Origin: Aeromicrobium choanae
GTDB taxonomy: Bacteria > Actinomycetota > Actinomycetes > Propionibacteriales > Nocardioidaceae
Assembly: GCF_900167475.1 (NCBI RefSeq)
Contig: NZ_LT796768.1
Location: forward strand, 2,418,001 to 2,482,000
Direction of reading: 5' to 3'
Length of the DNA stretch: 64,000 nt
Every line of letters starts with the position of its first letter. The first letter of the stretch is position 1. Shown here piece after piece: positions 41,001 through 50,581 of this stretch. Position numbers and translations under genes: made by a program. The notes under the pieces are model-generated. The model had not been told where the DNA came from. It ran no database searches and saw nothing but the letters and a program-made list of their open reading frames with translations.

Positions 41001-41498
41001 AGCGACGCGGAGGCGTGGCGCGAGGAGTTCGGCGTCGCCCGCGACGTCTCGGACCTCTCCGTCGAGCGGAACATCCTGCGCTACGTCCCGACGCGGGTGC
41101 ACGTGCGCCTGGCTGACGACGCCCGGCTCGTCGACGCGCTGCGCGTGTTCGGTGCCGGCCTGACGTCCGGCGCGCCGCTGCAGGTGTCGTCGGCGATCGA
41201 CGTGCCCGAGGCGGTCCGCACTACGCTGCGCGCGTTCGGGGTCTCGGTGATGATCGAGGACGACGCCACCTGGATCGCGATGGCGTCGCGTCTCACGAAC
41301 GGCCGGGTCCGCCTGGTCGGCGGAAGCCGCTCCGCGGTGGCCGAGGCGACCGGCGGCAAGCCGGACCTCGCGATCTACGCGAGTCGCCCCACCGAGGCTG
41401 GCCACGTGGAGCTGCTCCCGTTCGTGCACGAGCAGGCCGTCAGCATCACGGCGCACCGCTTCGGCACGCCGAACCACCTGACCGACGACCTCGCCTGA
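38055..41498 (+). CDS. putA: bifunctional proline dehydrogenase / glutamate-semialdehyde dehydrogenase PutA
   Basis: A 1147-residue fusion that oxidises proline to glutamate. The proline dehydrogenase TIM barrel covers about residues 80-470 (YVSIKVSSTVPPHS, KVRVVKGANLPMER, HNLFDLAHAWLLAGHRG). The aldehyde dehydrogenase domain spans about 510-1000, with catalytic Glu717 in LAETSGKNA and Cys751 in GQKCSAAS. The last ~130 residues form an extra domain present in some PutA proteins. There is no N-terminal DNA-binding domain, so it is not self-regulating; the divergent LysR is the probable regulator. The start codon is GTG. Confidence 0.93.
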   Translation: MIDQVTPVPAPPTADPLADESVALVRRWLAESAQVPADKAGAQLAGLLKDPQGLDFTVGFIDGVIRPEDPRIAARNFAALASDVPAFLPWHLRNAVRVGALAGRVVPRLVIPVVRRALRSLVGHLIVDATEARLGRSIAKIRRDGVRLNINLLGEAVLGEREAARRLEGTHELLARPDVDYVSIKVSSTVPPHSPWAFDEAVDHVAENLLPLYREAAAAATPKFINLDMEEYHDLDLTIAVFTRILDTPGLEDLEAGIVLQAYLPDSVGAMIHLQEWSAARRARGGAGIKVRVVKGANLPMERVDAAIHGWPLATWSTKQESDTNYKRVLDYAMQPERIANVRIGVAGHNLFDLAHAWLLAGHRGVRDGVEIEMLLGMAQSQAEVVRRDVGGLLLYTPVVHPKDFDVAIAYLIRRLEEGASHDNFMSAVFELNDDSELFERERNRFLASLAALDDSVPAPNRTQDRSAPVAETEPGAPFENTPDTDPSLPANRAWGRQILAKVPGSTLGEDLVAEHTLTDADTLESVLASAVTEGEAWGRRPAAERAEILERAALRLEQRRADLLEVMASEAGKTLDQGDPEVSEAIDFARYYAHLARGLGSVDGATFVPSRLTVVTPPWNFPVAIPAGSTLAALAAGSAVVIKPAPQAARCGSVMVEALWEAGVPREVLRLVHVEESDLGQRLVSDPRVDRLILTGAYETAELLRSFRPDLPLLAETSGKNAIVVTPSADFDLAAKDIAASGFGHAGQKCSAASLVILVGSVASSKRFREQLVDAVSSLTVGWPSDPETQMGPLIEPASGKLLRGLTTLDAGESWLVEPRRLDDAGQLWSPGIRAGVKRGSTTHLTEYFGPVMGLMTAETLEEALEIQNQVDYGLTAGLHALDPEEIAVWLDGVQSGNLYVNRGTTGAIVRRQPFGGWKRSAIGAGTKAGGPHYLFGLGEWTSARSSAVASPEPRAERLLRAAREAHLPADDLDFLERGFRSDAEAWREEFGVARDVSDLSVERNILRYVPTRVHVRLADDARLVDALRVFGAGLTSGAPLQVSSAIDVPEAVRTTLRAFGVSVMIEDDATWIAMASRLTNGRVRLVGGSRSAVAEATGGKPDLAIYASRPTEAGHVELLPFVHEQAVSITAHRFGTPNHLTDDLA

Positions 41499-41530
41499 CG
41501 AGCCGTGGTCGTGAACACACCCACCCCGAT

Positions 41531-41559
41531 TTGGGCTCGCGGTAACCCTCCGGTAATGT
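41531..41559 (+). promoter_or_regulatory. tRNA-fMet promoter
   Basis: TTGGGC (41531-41536) and TAATGT (41554-41559) are 17 nt apart and end 11 nt before the tRNA. It is the best-formed -35/-10 pair seen in the window. Confidence 0.65.
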
Positions 41560-41570
41560 TGTCCGAGCAA

Positions 41571-41647
41571 CGCGGGGTGGAGCAGTTCGGTAGCTCGCTG
41601 GGCTCATAACCCAGAGGTCGCAGGTTCAAATCCTGCCCCCGCTACCA
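41571..41647 (+). tRNA. initiator tRNA-fMet (CAU)
   Basis: A 77-nt tRNA with a CAU anticodon (41605-41607) and encoded CCA. Initiator features are clear: a C1-U72 mismatch at the end of the acceptor stem and the run GGG/CCC in the anticodon stem (CTGGG, loop CTCATAA, CCCAG). The T-arm is GCAGGTTCAAATCCTGC. A promoter precedes it and a strong hairpin follows. Confidence 0.96.
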
Positions 41648-41651
41648 GAAG

Positions 41652-41688
41652 ATCAGGCCCGGAAATCCAACGGATTTCCGGGCCTGAT
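41652..41688 (+). terminator. terminator hairpin of tRNA-fMet
   Basis: A perfect 17-bp stem (41652-41668 and 41672-41688) with loop AAC, 4 nt after the tRNA. The stem core CAGGCCCGGA/TCCGGGCCTG and the flank GATGCGTG are repeated at 52627 in the terminator of a TetR gene. Confidence 0.85.
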
Positions 41689-41804
41689 GCGTGGTGAGGC
41701 TGTGGTGGGCCGCTGCCGTCAGAAGCTGATGGCAGCGCAGGGCGACGGCGAGGAGCATTGCGGCCGTGAGAGCAGCGACCGCGTGGCAGCGAAGGAGCTG
41801 GCCA

Positions 41805-42104
41805 CAGATCGCCCACGACGGTGGTCCGCTCCAGCCCCAGGCGCTCGGGTCGCCCGACACGCACGGGGTGTCGGTCAACCGAGCCCATGATCCCGCGACC
41901 GGCGACCTCAGTCACGTCGTGCACGTTGCCGTTGGTGGAGAGCCGAGAGATCGCGCGGCCGACCGGGTGGTTGGCGTGGTGTTCCAACGCGCCTGCGAAC
42001 CACCGGAGATCGCGGTCACCGTCCGGCTTGACGGGATCCACGGCAACGACCTTGAGATCACCGGTGGTGATGGTGCGCTGCTTGTCGGAGGCCCCACGTG
42101 GAGT
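41805..42104 (-). pseudogene. remnant of a P1B-type heavy-metal ATPase
   Basis: About 100 codons in one open minus-strand frame match the P-domain entry and N-domain of metal-transporting P1B ATPases. In order: a phosphorylation motif DKQRTITTG (expected DKTGT[LI]T), the DLKVVAVDP strand, LRWFAGALEHHANHPVGRAI with the diagnostic HP, and VTEVAGRGIMGSVD...VRVGRPERLG. The Thr-Gly after the phosphorylated Asp-Lys are changed to Gln-Arg, which should kill activity, and membrane segments and the hinge domain are absent. The direct join TPRGAS-DKQRT suggests an internal deletion. Confidence 0.75.
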
Positions 42105-42267
42105 CAGTGGTCGGCGAGCGACTGGGTCAGCGGATCTCGATCGCGGTGACGATAGCGGCGCTCTATCACCGCATCAGGCCGATGAGCCTTCCTCGACGCC
42201 CGATGGCTCACGAGACTGGGGGCCACGCCAGTCCGCCGTGCACTGGCCATCCCCGAAGAGGCATCCG

Positions 42268-43029
42268 ATGACGAACATGACGCAGCACGCCGACGCCTAC
42301 GATGTCGCCGGCCGGGTAGCCGTGATCACCGGCAGTGGCCGCGGAATCGGCCGCGCGTGCGCCCTGGACCTGGCGCGCTCGGGTGCGAACATCGTTCTGA
42401 CGTCGCGAACGGTGGCCGAGCTCGACGAGGTCGCCGCCGAGATCGAGGCCCTTGGCAGCTCTGCGCTGGTCATCCCCGGGGACGTTGCCGACTACGAATC
42501 GTGCAGCCGCATGGCCCAGACCGCGTTCGACGCCTTCGGTCAGATCGACATCCTGATCAACAATGCCGGCGCTGGCGGCCCCTGCACGGTCGCCGACTCC
42601 GATCCCTCGGTCTGGGCCGGCATCATCTCGCTGAATCTGATCGGCCCCTTCAACATGACCCACGCCGTGTTGCCGCACATGATCAAGGCCGGCAGCGGCC
42701 GGATCGTCATGATCGGCTCGGGACTCGGGCACAACGCGGTGGCGGGCCTCTCGGCCTATGGCGCTTCAAAGGCCGGCTTGAGCCACTTGACCAAGATCCT
42801 CGCCGATGAGGTCTGGGCTCACGGGATCGATGTGAACGAGGTCGTCCCGGGTCCCGTCATCACCAAGCTCACCGAGGGTCTCGTCGCGGTCGGCGAAGCG
42901 CCGGACGGGTTGCCCAGCGAACGCGTGAAGACGCCAGAGGAAGTCGGAGATCTGATCGGCTGGCTGCTGCGACAACGCGTCGGCGGCCCCACGGGTCAGA
43001 TCTTCAGTCTGGCGCGCCGGTCGCTCTAG
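42268..43029 (+). CDS. short-chain dehydrogenase/reductase (FabG-like)
   Basis: A 253-residue classical SDR resembling 3-oxoacyl-ACP reductases. It shows TGSGRGIG for cofactor binding, NNAG (LINNAGAGGP), a Ser in IVMIGSGLG and the YGASK active site. The Asn-Ser-Tyr-Lys set is complete. The C-terminal region (PGPVITKLTEGL) is typical. Codon use is less GC-biased than in the conserved block. The gene begins after the ATPase remnant with AAGAGG near the ATG, and it converges on the aldo/keto reductase gene. Confidence 0.85.
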   Translation: MTNMTQHADAYDVAGRVAVITGSGRGIGRACALDLARSGANIVLTSRTVAELDEVAAEIEALGSSALVIPGDVADYESCSRMAQTAFDAFGQIDILINNAGAGGPCTVADSDPSVWAGIISLNLIGPFNMTHAVLPHMIKAGSGRIVMIGSGLGHNAVAGLSAYGASKAGLSHLTKILADEVWAHGIDVNEVVPGPVITKLTEGLVAVGEAPDGLPSERVKTPEEVGDLIGWLLRQRVGGPTGQIFSLARRSL

Positions 43030-43043
43030 ATTCCAACCCCGCG

Positions 43044-44908
<1,865 letters not shown>

Positions 44909-44941
44909 GCCACCACGGTACGAGTCCGGAGCGCGCCAGCC

Positions 44942-44973
44942 AGTCCCTGCGAGTACCCGTCTCATCAGGGACT
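44942..44973. promoter_or_regulatory. inverted repeat AGTCCCTG...CAGGGACT
   Basis: Perfect 8-bp arms at 44942-44949 and 44966-44973 with a 16-nt spacer, between the divergent XRE and MFS-remnant genes. It is a good candidate operator for the XRE regulator. Confidence 0.45.
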
Positions 44974-45007
44974 CCCGCGCACACGGGGAACCTCGTTGAC
45001 TGAGGTC

Positions 45008-45373
45008 ATGCGAACCCTTCACCCGATCCTCGCGGGCCACGTCCGCGCCGTCGGCATCGCGACGCGCGCGGGTCAGGGGCTGGCGTTCGCCCCCTTGACG
45101 CCTGCCGGAATCGCCCGCGTCGCCACCGAGGATGCCGGGGCCGCCTCCGGCCTCGTCAACACCGCTCACCAGCTCGGCAGTGCGGTGGTCCTGGCGATCC
45201 TCGTCGCCGTCTCCGCCGGCGCCGGAGCGGCGCTGTCCGAGCAGGTGCGAGCCGCCCTGATCGGTAGCAGTGTGTTGATGGGACTCTCGCTGCTCGCGGC
45301 CATCGTGCTCGTGCTGCCCACACGCAGCCTGAGGGCTGCCTCACCTCTCGTACCGACCGAGGAGAACGCATGA
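45008..45373 (+). pseudogene. C-terminal remnant of an MFS drug exporter
   Basis: A 121-residue frame whose sequence GQGLAFAPLTPAGIARVATED, AGAASGLVNTAHQLGSAVVL and the following two helices are the last four or so segments of a 14-TM DHA2/EmrB-type exporter. A full gene would be about four times longer. The first ~14 residues do not fit the family and mark the deletion joint. Divergent placement from the XRE regulator suggests the exporter was once its target. It overlaps the next gene by 4 nt. Confidence 0.75.
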
Positions 45374-45747
45374 CGTCATGGACACCGGACGAGCTGGAAC
45401 GCATCGGCGAGGCGGAGGAGCTGCACATCGCCTCCCGCCGCAAGGACGGCACGCTGCGTCCCTTCATCATCATCTGGGTGGTGCGCGTCGACGAGGACGT
45501 CTACGTCCGCTCGGCCTACGGCACGGACAACCCGTGGTACCGCCGTGCAGTCGCCAGCGGGACGGGGCGCATCCGGGCCGGCGGGCTCGAGCGAGACGTC
45601 ACGTTCGCCACTCCCGACGGGAGTCTGCACCAGGCCATCGACTCGGCCTATCACGCCAAGTACGACCGGTACGGCCCCGCAATCGTCGGCTCGGTCACCG
45701 GGCCGGGCGCGGCCGCAGCCACCTTCCGACTCGACCCCACCCACTGA
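45370..45747 (+). CDS. DUF2255 family protein
   Basis: A 125-residue cytosolic protein of the DUF2255 family, whose fold resembles the flavin-binding split barrel of PPOX-type proteins (DGTLRPFIIIWVVRVDEDVYVRS, then GTDNPWYRRAV). The function is unknown. It overlaps the MFS remnant by 4 nt and precedes the broken aldo/keto reductase, so the three were once an operon. Confidence 0.85.
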   Translation: MTSWTPDELERIGEAEELHIASRRKDGTLRPFIIIWVVRVDEDVYVRSAYGTDNPWYRRAVASGTGRIRAGGLERDVTFATPDGSLHQAIDSAYHAKYDRYGPAIVGSVTGPGAAAATFRLDPTH

Positions 45748-45759
45748 AAGGACGTGCGC

Positions 45760-46616
45760 ATGCACACCGTCACCCTCAACAACGACGTCGAGATGCCGAT
45801 CCTCGGCTTCGGCGTCTACCAGGTCCCGCCCGAGGAGACCCAGGCCGCCGTGGAGGCTGCACTGGCCGCTGGCTACCGCCACATCGACACCGCCGCCGCC
45901 TACGGCAACGAGGAAGGGGTCGGAGCGGCGATAACCGCCAGCGGCATCGCTCGTGACGAGCTGTTCCTGACGACGAAGCTGTGGATCCAGCACAACCCGA
46001 CGGGGAGGGTGGAGGACGACACGAAGCGTGCCTTCGCGACGTCCCTGCAGAAGCTCGGGCTCGATCGGGTCGACCTCTACCTCATCCACCAGCCGTTCGG
46101 TGACTACTACGCCGAGTGGCGGGCGATGCAGGAGCTGAACTCGCAGGGAGTGGCTCGCGCGATCGGCGTCTCGAACTTCCACCCCGATCGACTGATCGAC
46201 CTCATCGACCACAACGAGATCACGCCCGCGGTCAACCAGATCGAGACCCACCCGTTCCACCAGCGGCACGTCGATCAGCAGTGGATGCGCGACCGTGGCG
46301 TGCAGATCGAGTCCTGGGGACCGTTCGCGGAGGGTCAGCACGGGATCTTCACCGACCCGGTCCTCAGCTCCATCGGCGAGTCGTACGGCAAGTCGCCCGC
46401 GCAGGTCGTCCTGCGCTGGCTCATCCAGCGCGACGTCGTCGTCATCCCAAGTCCGTTCGACCCGAGCGGATGGCCGAGAATATCGACTTCTTCGACTTCG
46501 CGCTGAGCGAGGAGGACATGAGCCGGATCGCCGAGCTCGACCGGGGCGAGAGCAGCTTCTTCGACCACCGGGACCCCGAGCGCGTGGCCTGGTTCGGCTC
46601 GCGCTCGATCGGCTGA
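45760..46616 (+). pseudogene. aldo/keto reductase broken by a 1-nt frameshift
   Basis: The frame encodes an AKR5-like reductase: Asp in [15 protein letters not shown] (with Tyr), Lys in FLTTKLWIQ and His in [11 protein letters not shown]. Translation runs in frame to about 46446, then should continue [20 protein letters not shown]. That continuation is present in the +1-related frame and ends normally at 46616. The run CCC at 46446-46448 needs one more C (ATCCCCAAG expected). As written, the protein ends early at 46506. It is a pseudogene or a sequencing error. ATG 45760 has AAAGGA 7 nt upstream. Confidence 0.85.
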
Positions 46617-46634
46617 CGCGTGGCGGGTGACTCG

Positions 46635-47294
46635 ATGGACCGACGGCGTCTGCTGACGCTGTCGGCCACCGCGGCGGCGGGTGTGGCGCTCGGCGGCTGC
46701 AGGGGAGGCACCGGTCGGAGCACCGGTTCGCCGTCGGTCTCCCCGTCATCGAGATCGTCCGCCTCGGCGAAGGCGTCCGTGCTCGTGGCCTACTTCTCGC
46801 GTGCCGGGGAGAACTACAGCTACGGTGACCGCGTCTGGCTCGAGACCGGCAACACCGAGGTGGCGGTGCGGATGATCGCCGACACGATCGACTGCGACGT
46901 CCATCGCATCGAGGCGGCGGACCCGTACCCACGCGAGTACGACCCGACCGTCGCGCGCAACAGCCGCGAGCAGGATGACGACGCCCGACCCGAGATGGCG
47001 GGCGCCTCGCCCGACCTCACCGGCTACGACGTCGTGATCCTCGCCAGCCCGATCTGGGGGAGCCGGGCACCGATGATCATGTCGACCTTCACCGAGGCGC
47101 TGGACTTCACGGGGAAGACCGTTCATCCGTTCACGACGCACGCGATGAGCGGGCTGGGCTCGACGGAGCGCGACTACGCGGAGACCTGCCGTGGCGCGGA
47201 GTTCGGTGAAGGACTGGCAGTCCAGGGCGAGACCGTCCGCGACGCCCGGCCCGAGATCGAGGACTGGTTGAAGCAGGCCGGCCTGATGAGCTGA
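46635..47294 (+). CDS. exported flavodoxin-like lipoprotein
   Basis: A 219-residue flavodoxin with a twin-arginine, lipobox N-terminus: MDRRRLLTLSATAAAGVALGGC carries RR-x-x-L-like residues and the lipobox LGGC, so it should be Tat-exported and lipidated. The FMN phosphate loop is VLVAYFSRAGENYSYG; the 50s-loop region SPIWGSRAP and the 90s region TTHAMSGLGSTE are present. Extracytoplasmic flavodoxins are unusual but occur with quinone or disulfide redox systems. It follows the broken reductase gene by 18 nt. Confidence 0.82.
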   Translation: MDRRRLLTLSATAAAGVALGGCRGGTGRSTGSPSVSPSSRSSASAKASVLVAYFSRAGENYSYGDRVWLETGNTEVAVRMIADTIDCDVHRIEAADPYPREYDPTVARNSREQDDDARPEMAGASPDLTGYDVVILASPIWGSRAPMIMSTFTEALDFTGKTVHPFTTHAMSGLGSTERDYAETCRGAEFGEGLAVQGETVRDARPEIEDWLKQAGLMS

Positions 47295-47306
47295 GTCTTC
47301 TCCGCG

Positions 47307-50300
47307 TCAGACGTTGCGACGGTACTGGCCCCCCACCTCGAAGAAGGCTTCGGTGACCTGCTGGAGTGAGCAGACGCGCGCGGCGTCCATGAGGACGGCG
47401 AACACGTTCTCGCGGGTCGCGGCGGCCTCCTTGAGGCGGGTCAGCGCGGCCTCGGCCTCGTCGCGGTGCTGCTGCTGGAACTCGCGCAGGCGACGCAGCT
47501 GGGACTGCTTCTCGTCCTCGGTCGCGCGGGCCAGCTCGAGCTTCTGCGGGACGTCGTCACCGTGGGGGTTCTTGAAGGTGTTGACGCCGACGATCGGCAG
47601 CGAGCCGTCGTGCTTGCGGTGTTCGTAGAGCATCGACTCGTCCTGGATCCGGCCGCGCTGGTACCCGGTCTCCATCGCACCGAGCACGCCGCCGCGCTCG
47701 CTGATCGCCTCGAACTCGCGCAGCACGGCCTCCTCCACGAGATCGGTGAGCTCGTCGATGACGAACGAGCCCTGCAGCGGGTTCTCGTTCATGGCCAGGC
47801 CCCACTCGCGGTTGATGATCAGCTGGATCGCGAGCGCGCGGCGCACCGACTCCTCCGAGGGGGTCGTGACGGCCTCGTCGAACGCGTTCGTGTGGAGGCT
47901 GTTCGCGTTGTCGTAGATCGCGATGAGCGCCTGCAGGGTCGTGCGGATGTCGTTGAAGTTCATCTCCTGCGCGTGCAGGGAGCGGCCCGACGTCTGGACG
48001 TGGTACTTCAGCTTCTGGCTGCGCTCGTTCGCGCCGTACTTCTCCTTCATCGCGATCGCCCAGATCCGGCGCGCGACGCGGCCCATGACCGAGTACTCGG
48101 GGTCCATGCCGTTGCTGAAGAAGAACGACAGGTTCGGGGCGAAGTCGTCGATGTCCATGCCGCGCGCGAGGTAGGACTCGACGTAGGTGAATCCGTTGCT
48201 CAACGTGAACGCGAGCTGGCTGATGGGGTTCGCCCCGGCCTCGGCGATGTGATAGCCCGAGATCGAGACGGAGTAGAAGTTCCGGACGCCCTGGTCGATG
48301 AACCACTGCTGGATGTCGCCCATCATCCGCAAGGAGAACTCGGTGGAGAACAGGCACGTGTTCTGGCCCTGGTCCTCCTTGAGGATGTCGGCCTGCACGG
48401 TTCCGCGGACGTTCTGCAGCGCGAAGGTGCGCAGCTCGGCCGCCTCGGCCTGCGACGGGTCGCGTCCCTCCCGTTCGCGGAAGGCGTCGACCTGCTGGTC
48501 GATCGCGGTGTTGAGGAAGAAGGCGAGCACGGTCGGCGCCGGGCCGTTGATGGTCATCGAGACGCTGGTGGACGGCGAGACCAGGTCGAAGCCGTCGTAG
48601 AGGGTCTTCATGTCGGTCAGCGACGCGACCGAGACGCCCGAGGTGCCGACCTTGCCGTAGATGTCGGGGCGCTCGTCGGGGTCGCGTCCGTAGAGGGTGA
48701 CCGAGTCGAATGCCGTCGACAGCCGGGTGGCCGGCTGGCCCTCGCTGAGCAGCTTGAAGCGCCTGTTGGTTCGGAACGGGTCGCCCTCGCCGGCGAACAT
48801 GCGGGCTGGGTCCTCGTTGTCGCGCTTGAACGTGAACACGCCTGCCGTGTACGGGAAGAACCCGGGCAGGTTCTCCCGCCGCCAGAACCGCACCAGGTCT
48901 CCGTGCGCGCGGTAGCGCGGAAGGCTGACGCGGCGGACCTGGTTGCCCGAGAGGGTCTCGCGCGCCAGCGCGAACCGGAGCTCGCGGTCGCGCACCTTCA
49001 CGACCTGCTCGTCGCCGGAGTACGACTCCACCACCGCGGGCCAGGCGTCGAAGGTGTCACGCACGTGCGCGGGCAGCTCGTCGAGCGCCCGGCGGGCAGC
49101 CTGCTGGACCGCCTCGTCATCGGGCAGCATCGCCGCCGCCGTGGCCAGGTGCTGAGCGCGATCGGCCTGGTCGGCGAGCTGCTCGGTCTCGGCATGGAAG
49201 CCGCGCACCGTCTCGGCGATCTCCGCGAGGTACCGGATGCGCTGCGGCGGCACCAAGTGGTGTTCGTCGGTCGAGTGCCGCACGTTGACCGCGGGCAGGA
49301 CACCGGGCTCCAGCCCCAGCACGTCGCGCAGCTCCTGGTAGAGCGCGGTCACCCCGTCGTCGTTGAAGTGCGCCGCCGAGGTGCCGAAGACCGGCATGTC
49401 CGCCGGCTGCTTGCCGAACGCCTCGCGGTTGCGCACCAGCTGGCGGCCCACGTCGCGCAGGGCGTCCTTGGCGCCGCGGCGCTCGAACTTGTTGATCGCC
49501 ACCACGTCGGCGAAGTCGAGCATGTCGATCTTCTCCAGCTGGCTCGCCGCTCCGAACTCCGGCGTCATGACGTAGAGCGACCGGTCGACGAACGGCAGGA
49601 TCCCCGCGTCGCCCTGGCCGATGCCCGGCGTCTCGACGATGACCAGGTCGTGACCGGCCGCCTTGAGGACGTCGATCACGTCGCCGAGGTGCTCGGGGAC
49701 CTCATGGCTGCCCCGGGTCGCCAGCGACCGGAACGACACCGGGCCACCGAGGGCGTTCATCCGGATGCGATCGCCCAGCAGCGCTCCGCCGCCCTTGCGC
49801 CGCGTCGGGTCGATCGCCACGACCGCCACGCGCAGCTTGTCGGCATGGTCGATCCGCAGCCGCCGCACCAGCTCGTCGGTCAACGAGCTCTTGCCCGACC
49901 CGCCGGTGCCCGTGATGCCCAGAACGGGGGTCGTGGAGCGGGCGGCCGCCTCCGCGATCGCCTGCGCCAGCGGAGCCGGCAGCCGGCCCGACTCGGCCGC
50001 CGTCACGGCCCGCGACACCGCGGCGCTGTCACCGGCCAGCACCGCGTCGGCTGCAGGAACGCCGAGCTCCGTCAGGTCGACGTCGCACTCCTCGATCAGC
50101 TGGTTGATCATCCCCACCAGCCCGAGGCGCTGACCGTCCTGCGGGCTGAAGATCCGCACGCCCGCTTCACGCAGTCGCGCGATCTCCTCGGGCACGATCA
50201 CCCCGCCACCGCCCCCGTAGACCTTGATGTGGCCCGCGCCGCGCTCGGCCAGCAGCTGGACGAGGTACTCGAAGTACTCCACGTGGCCGCCCTGGTACGA

Positions 50301-50495
50301 GCTGACCGCCACGCCCTGCACGTCCTCCTCGACCGCCGCGTCGACGATCTCGGCCACCGAGCGGTTGTGCCCGAGATGGATCACCTCGGCGCCCTGGCTC
50401 TGCAGGATGCGCCGCATGATGTTGATGCTCGCGTCGTGGCCGTCGAACAGGCTCGACGCGGTGACGAAGCGAACGGGATGCGTGGGGGCGTGCAT
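47307..50495 (-). CDS. icmF: fused isobutyryl-CoA mutase with G-protein chaperone (IcmF)
   Basis: A 1062-residue adenosylcobalamin enzyme that interconverts isobutyryl- and n-butyryl-CoA and may act on related acyl-CoAs. Domains in order: B12-binding (about 10-140, with FDGHDASIN and VSSYQGG), MeaB-like G-protein chaperone (about 180-420; ITGTGGSGKSSLTDELV P-loop), a linker and the TIM-barrel mutase (about 540-1062). The fusion with the GTPase in the middle is the IcmF signature and separates it from methylmalonyl-CoA mutase. GAGGA precedes the ATG. Two operator-like palindromes lie directly upstream. Confidence 0.93.
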   Translation of the reverse strand: MHAPTHPVRFVTASSLFDGHDASINIMRRILQSQGAEVIHLGHNRSVAEIVDAAVEEDVQGVAVSSYQGGHVEYFEYLVQLLAERGAGHIKVYGGGGGVIVPEEIARLREAGVRIFSPQDGQRLGLVGMINQLIEECDVDLTELGVPAADAVLAGDSAAVSRAVTAAESGRLPAPLAQAIAEAAARSTTPVLGITGTGGSGKSSLTDELVRRLRIDHADKLRVAVVAIDPTRRKGGGALLGDRIRMNALGGPVSFRSLATRGSHEVPEHLGDVIDVLKAAGHDLVIVETPGIGQGDAGILPFVDRSLYVMTPEFGAASQLEKIDMLDFADVVAINKFERRGAKDALRDVGRQLVRNREAFGKQPADMPVFGTSAAHFNDDGVTALYQELRDVLGLEPGVLPAVNVRHSTDEHHLVPPQRIRYLAEIAETVRGFHAETEQLADQADRAQHLATAAAMLPDDEAVQQAARRALDELPAHVRDTFDAWPAVVESYSGDEQVVKVRDRELRFALARETLSGNQVRRVSLPRYRAHGDLVRFWRRENLPGFFPYTAGVFTFKRDNEDPARMFAGEGDPFRTNRRFKLLSEGQPATRLSTAFDSVTLYGRDPDERPDIYGKVGTSGVSVASLTDMKTLYDGFDLVSPSTSVSMTINGPAPTVLAFFLNTAIDQQVDAFREREGRDPSQAEAAELRTFALQNVRGTVQADILKEDQGQNTCLFSTEFSLRMMGDIQQWFIDQGVRNFYSVSISGYHIAEAGANPISQLAFTLSNGFTYVESYLARGMDIDDFAPNLSFFFSNGMDPEYSVMGRVARRIWAIAMKEKYGANERSQKLKYHVQTSGRSLHAQEMNFNDIRTTLQALIAIYDNANSLHTNAFDEAVTTPSEESVRRALAIQLIINREWGLAMNENPLQGSFVIDELTDLVEEAVLREFEAISERGGVLGAMETGYQRGRIQDESMLYEHRKHDGSLPIVGVNTFKNPHGDDVPQKLELARATEDEKQSQLRRLREFQQQHRDEAEAALTRLKEAAATRENVFAVLMDAARVCSLQQVTEAFFEVGGQYRRNV

Positions 50496-50510
50496 GAAGT
50501 CCTCGATTAG

Positions 50511-50544
50511 TAGGATGTCCTAGTATCAATAGTAGGACATCCTA
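50511..50544. promoter_or_regulatory. double operator upstream of icmF
   Basis: TAGGATGTCCTA (50511-50522) and its exact reverse complement TAGGACATCCTA (50533-50544). Each is itself a TAGGAnnTCCTA palindrome. Centres are 22 bp (two helical turns) apart, 16 nt before the icmF start on the other strand. A dimeric repressor, such as a TetR-family protein, is the likely binder; its gene is not known. Confidence 0.65.
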
Positions 50545-50581
50545 GTAATTTGGGAAGGCCTCGTGCGGACCCAGATGAGAG

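Larger units (their letters stand above)
41648..42267. other. 620-nt region with no intact gene
   Basis: Between the tRNA terminator and the SDR gene I see the P-type ATPase remnant (41805-42104) and otherwise unassignable sequence. Open frames exist on the minus strand (for example 41642-41878, which reads as an Ala/Leu-rich peptide), but none is recognisable. Confidence 0.5.

Noticed and set aside
41604-42041. Intact 145-codon minus-strand gene overlapping the tRNA terminator and tRNA
   Set aside because: The frame runs through the tRNA hairpin and tRNA; only its P-ATPase-like part is meaningful and the motif is broken.
45156-45473. Small minus-strand frame across the MFS remnant and DUF2255
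   Set aside because: Arg/Ser-rich shadow with no family match; the plus-strand genes explain the region.
47466-50510. 1014-codon frame antisense to icmF
   Set aside because: Same cause; icmF is clear on the other strand with B12, GTPase and mutase domains.
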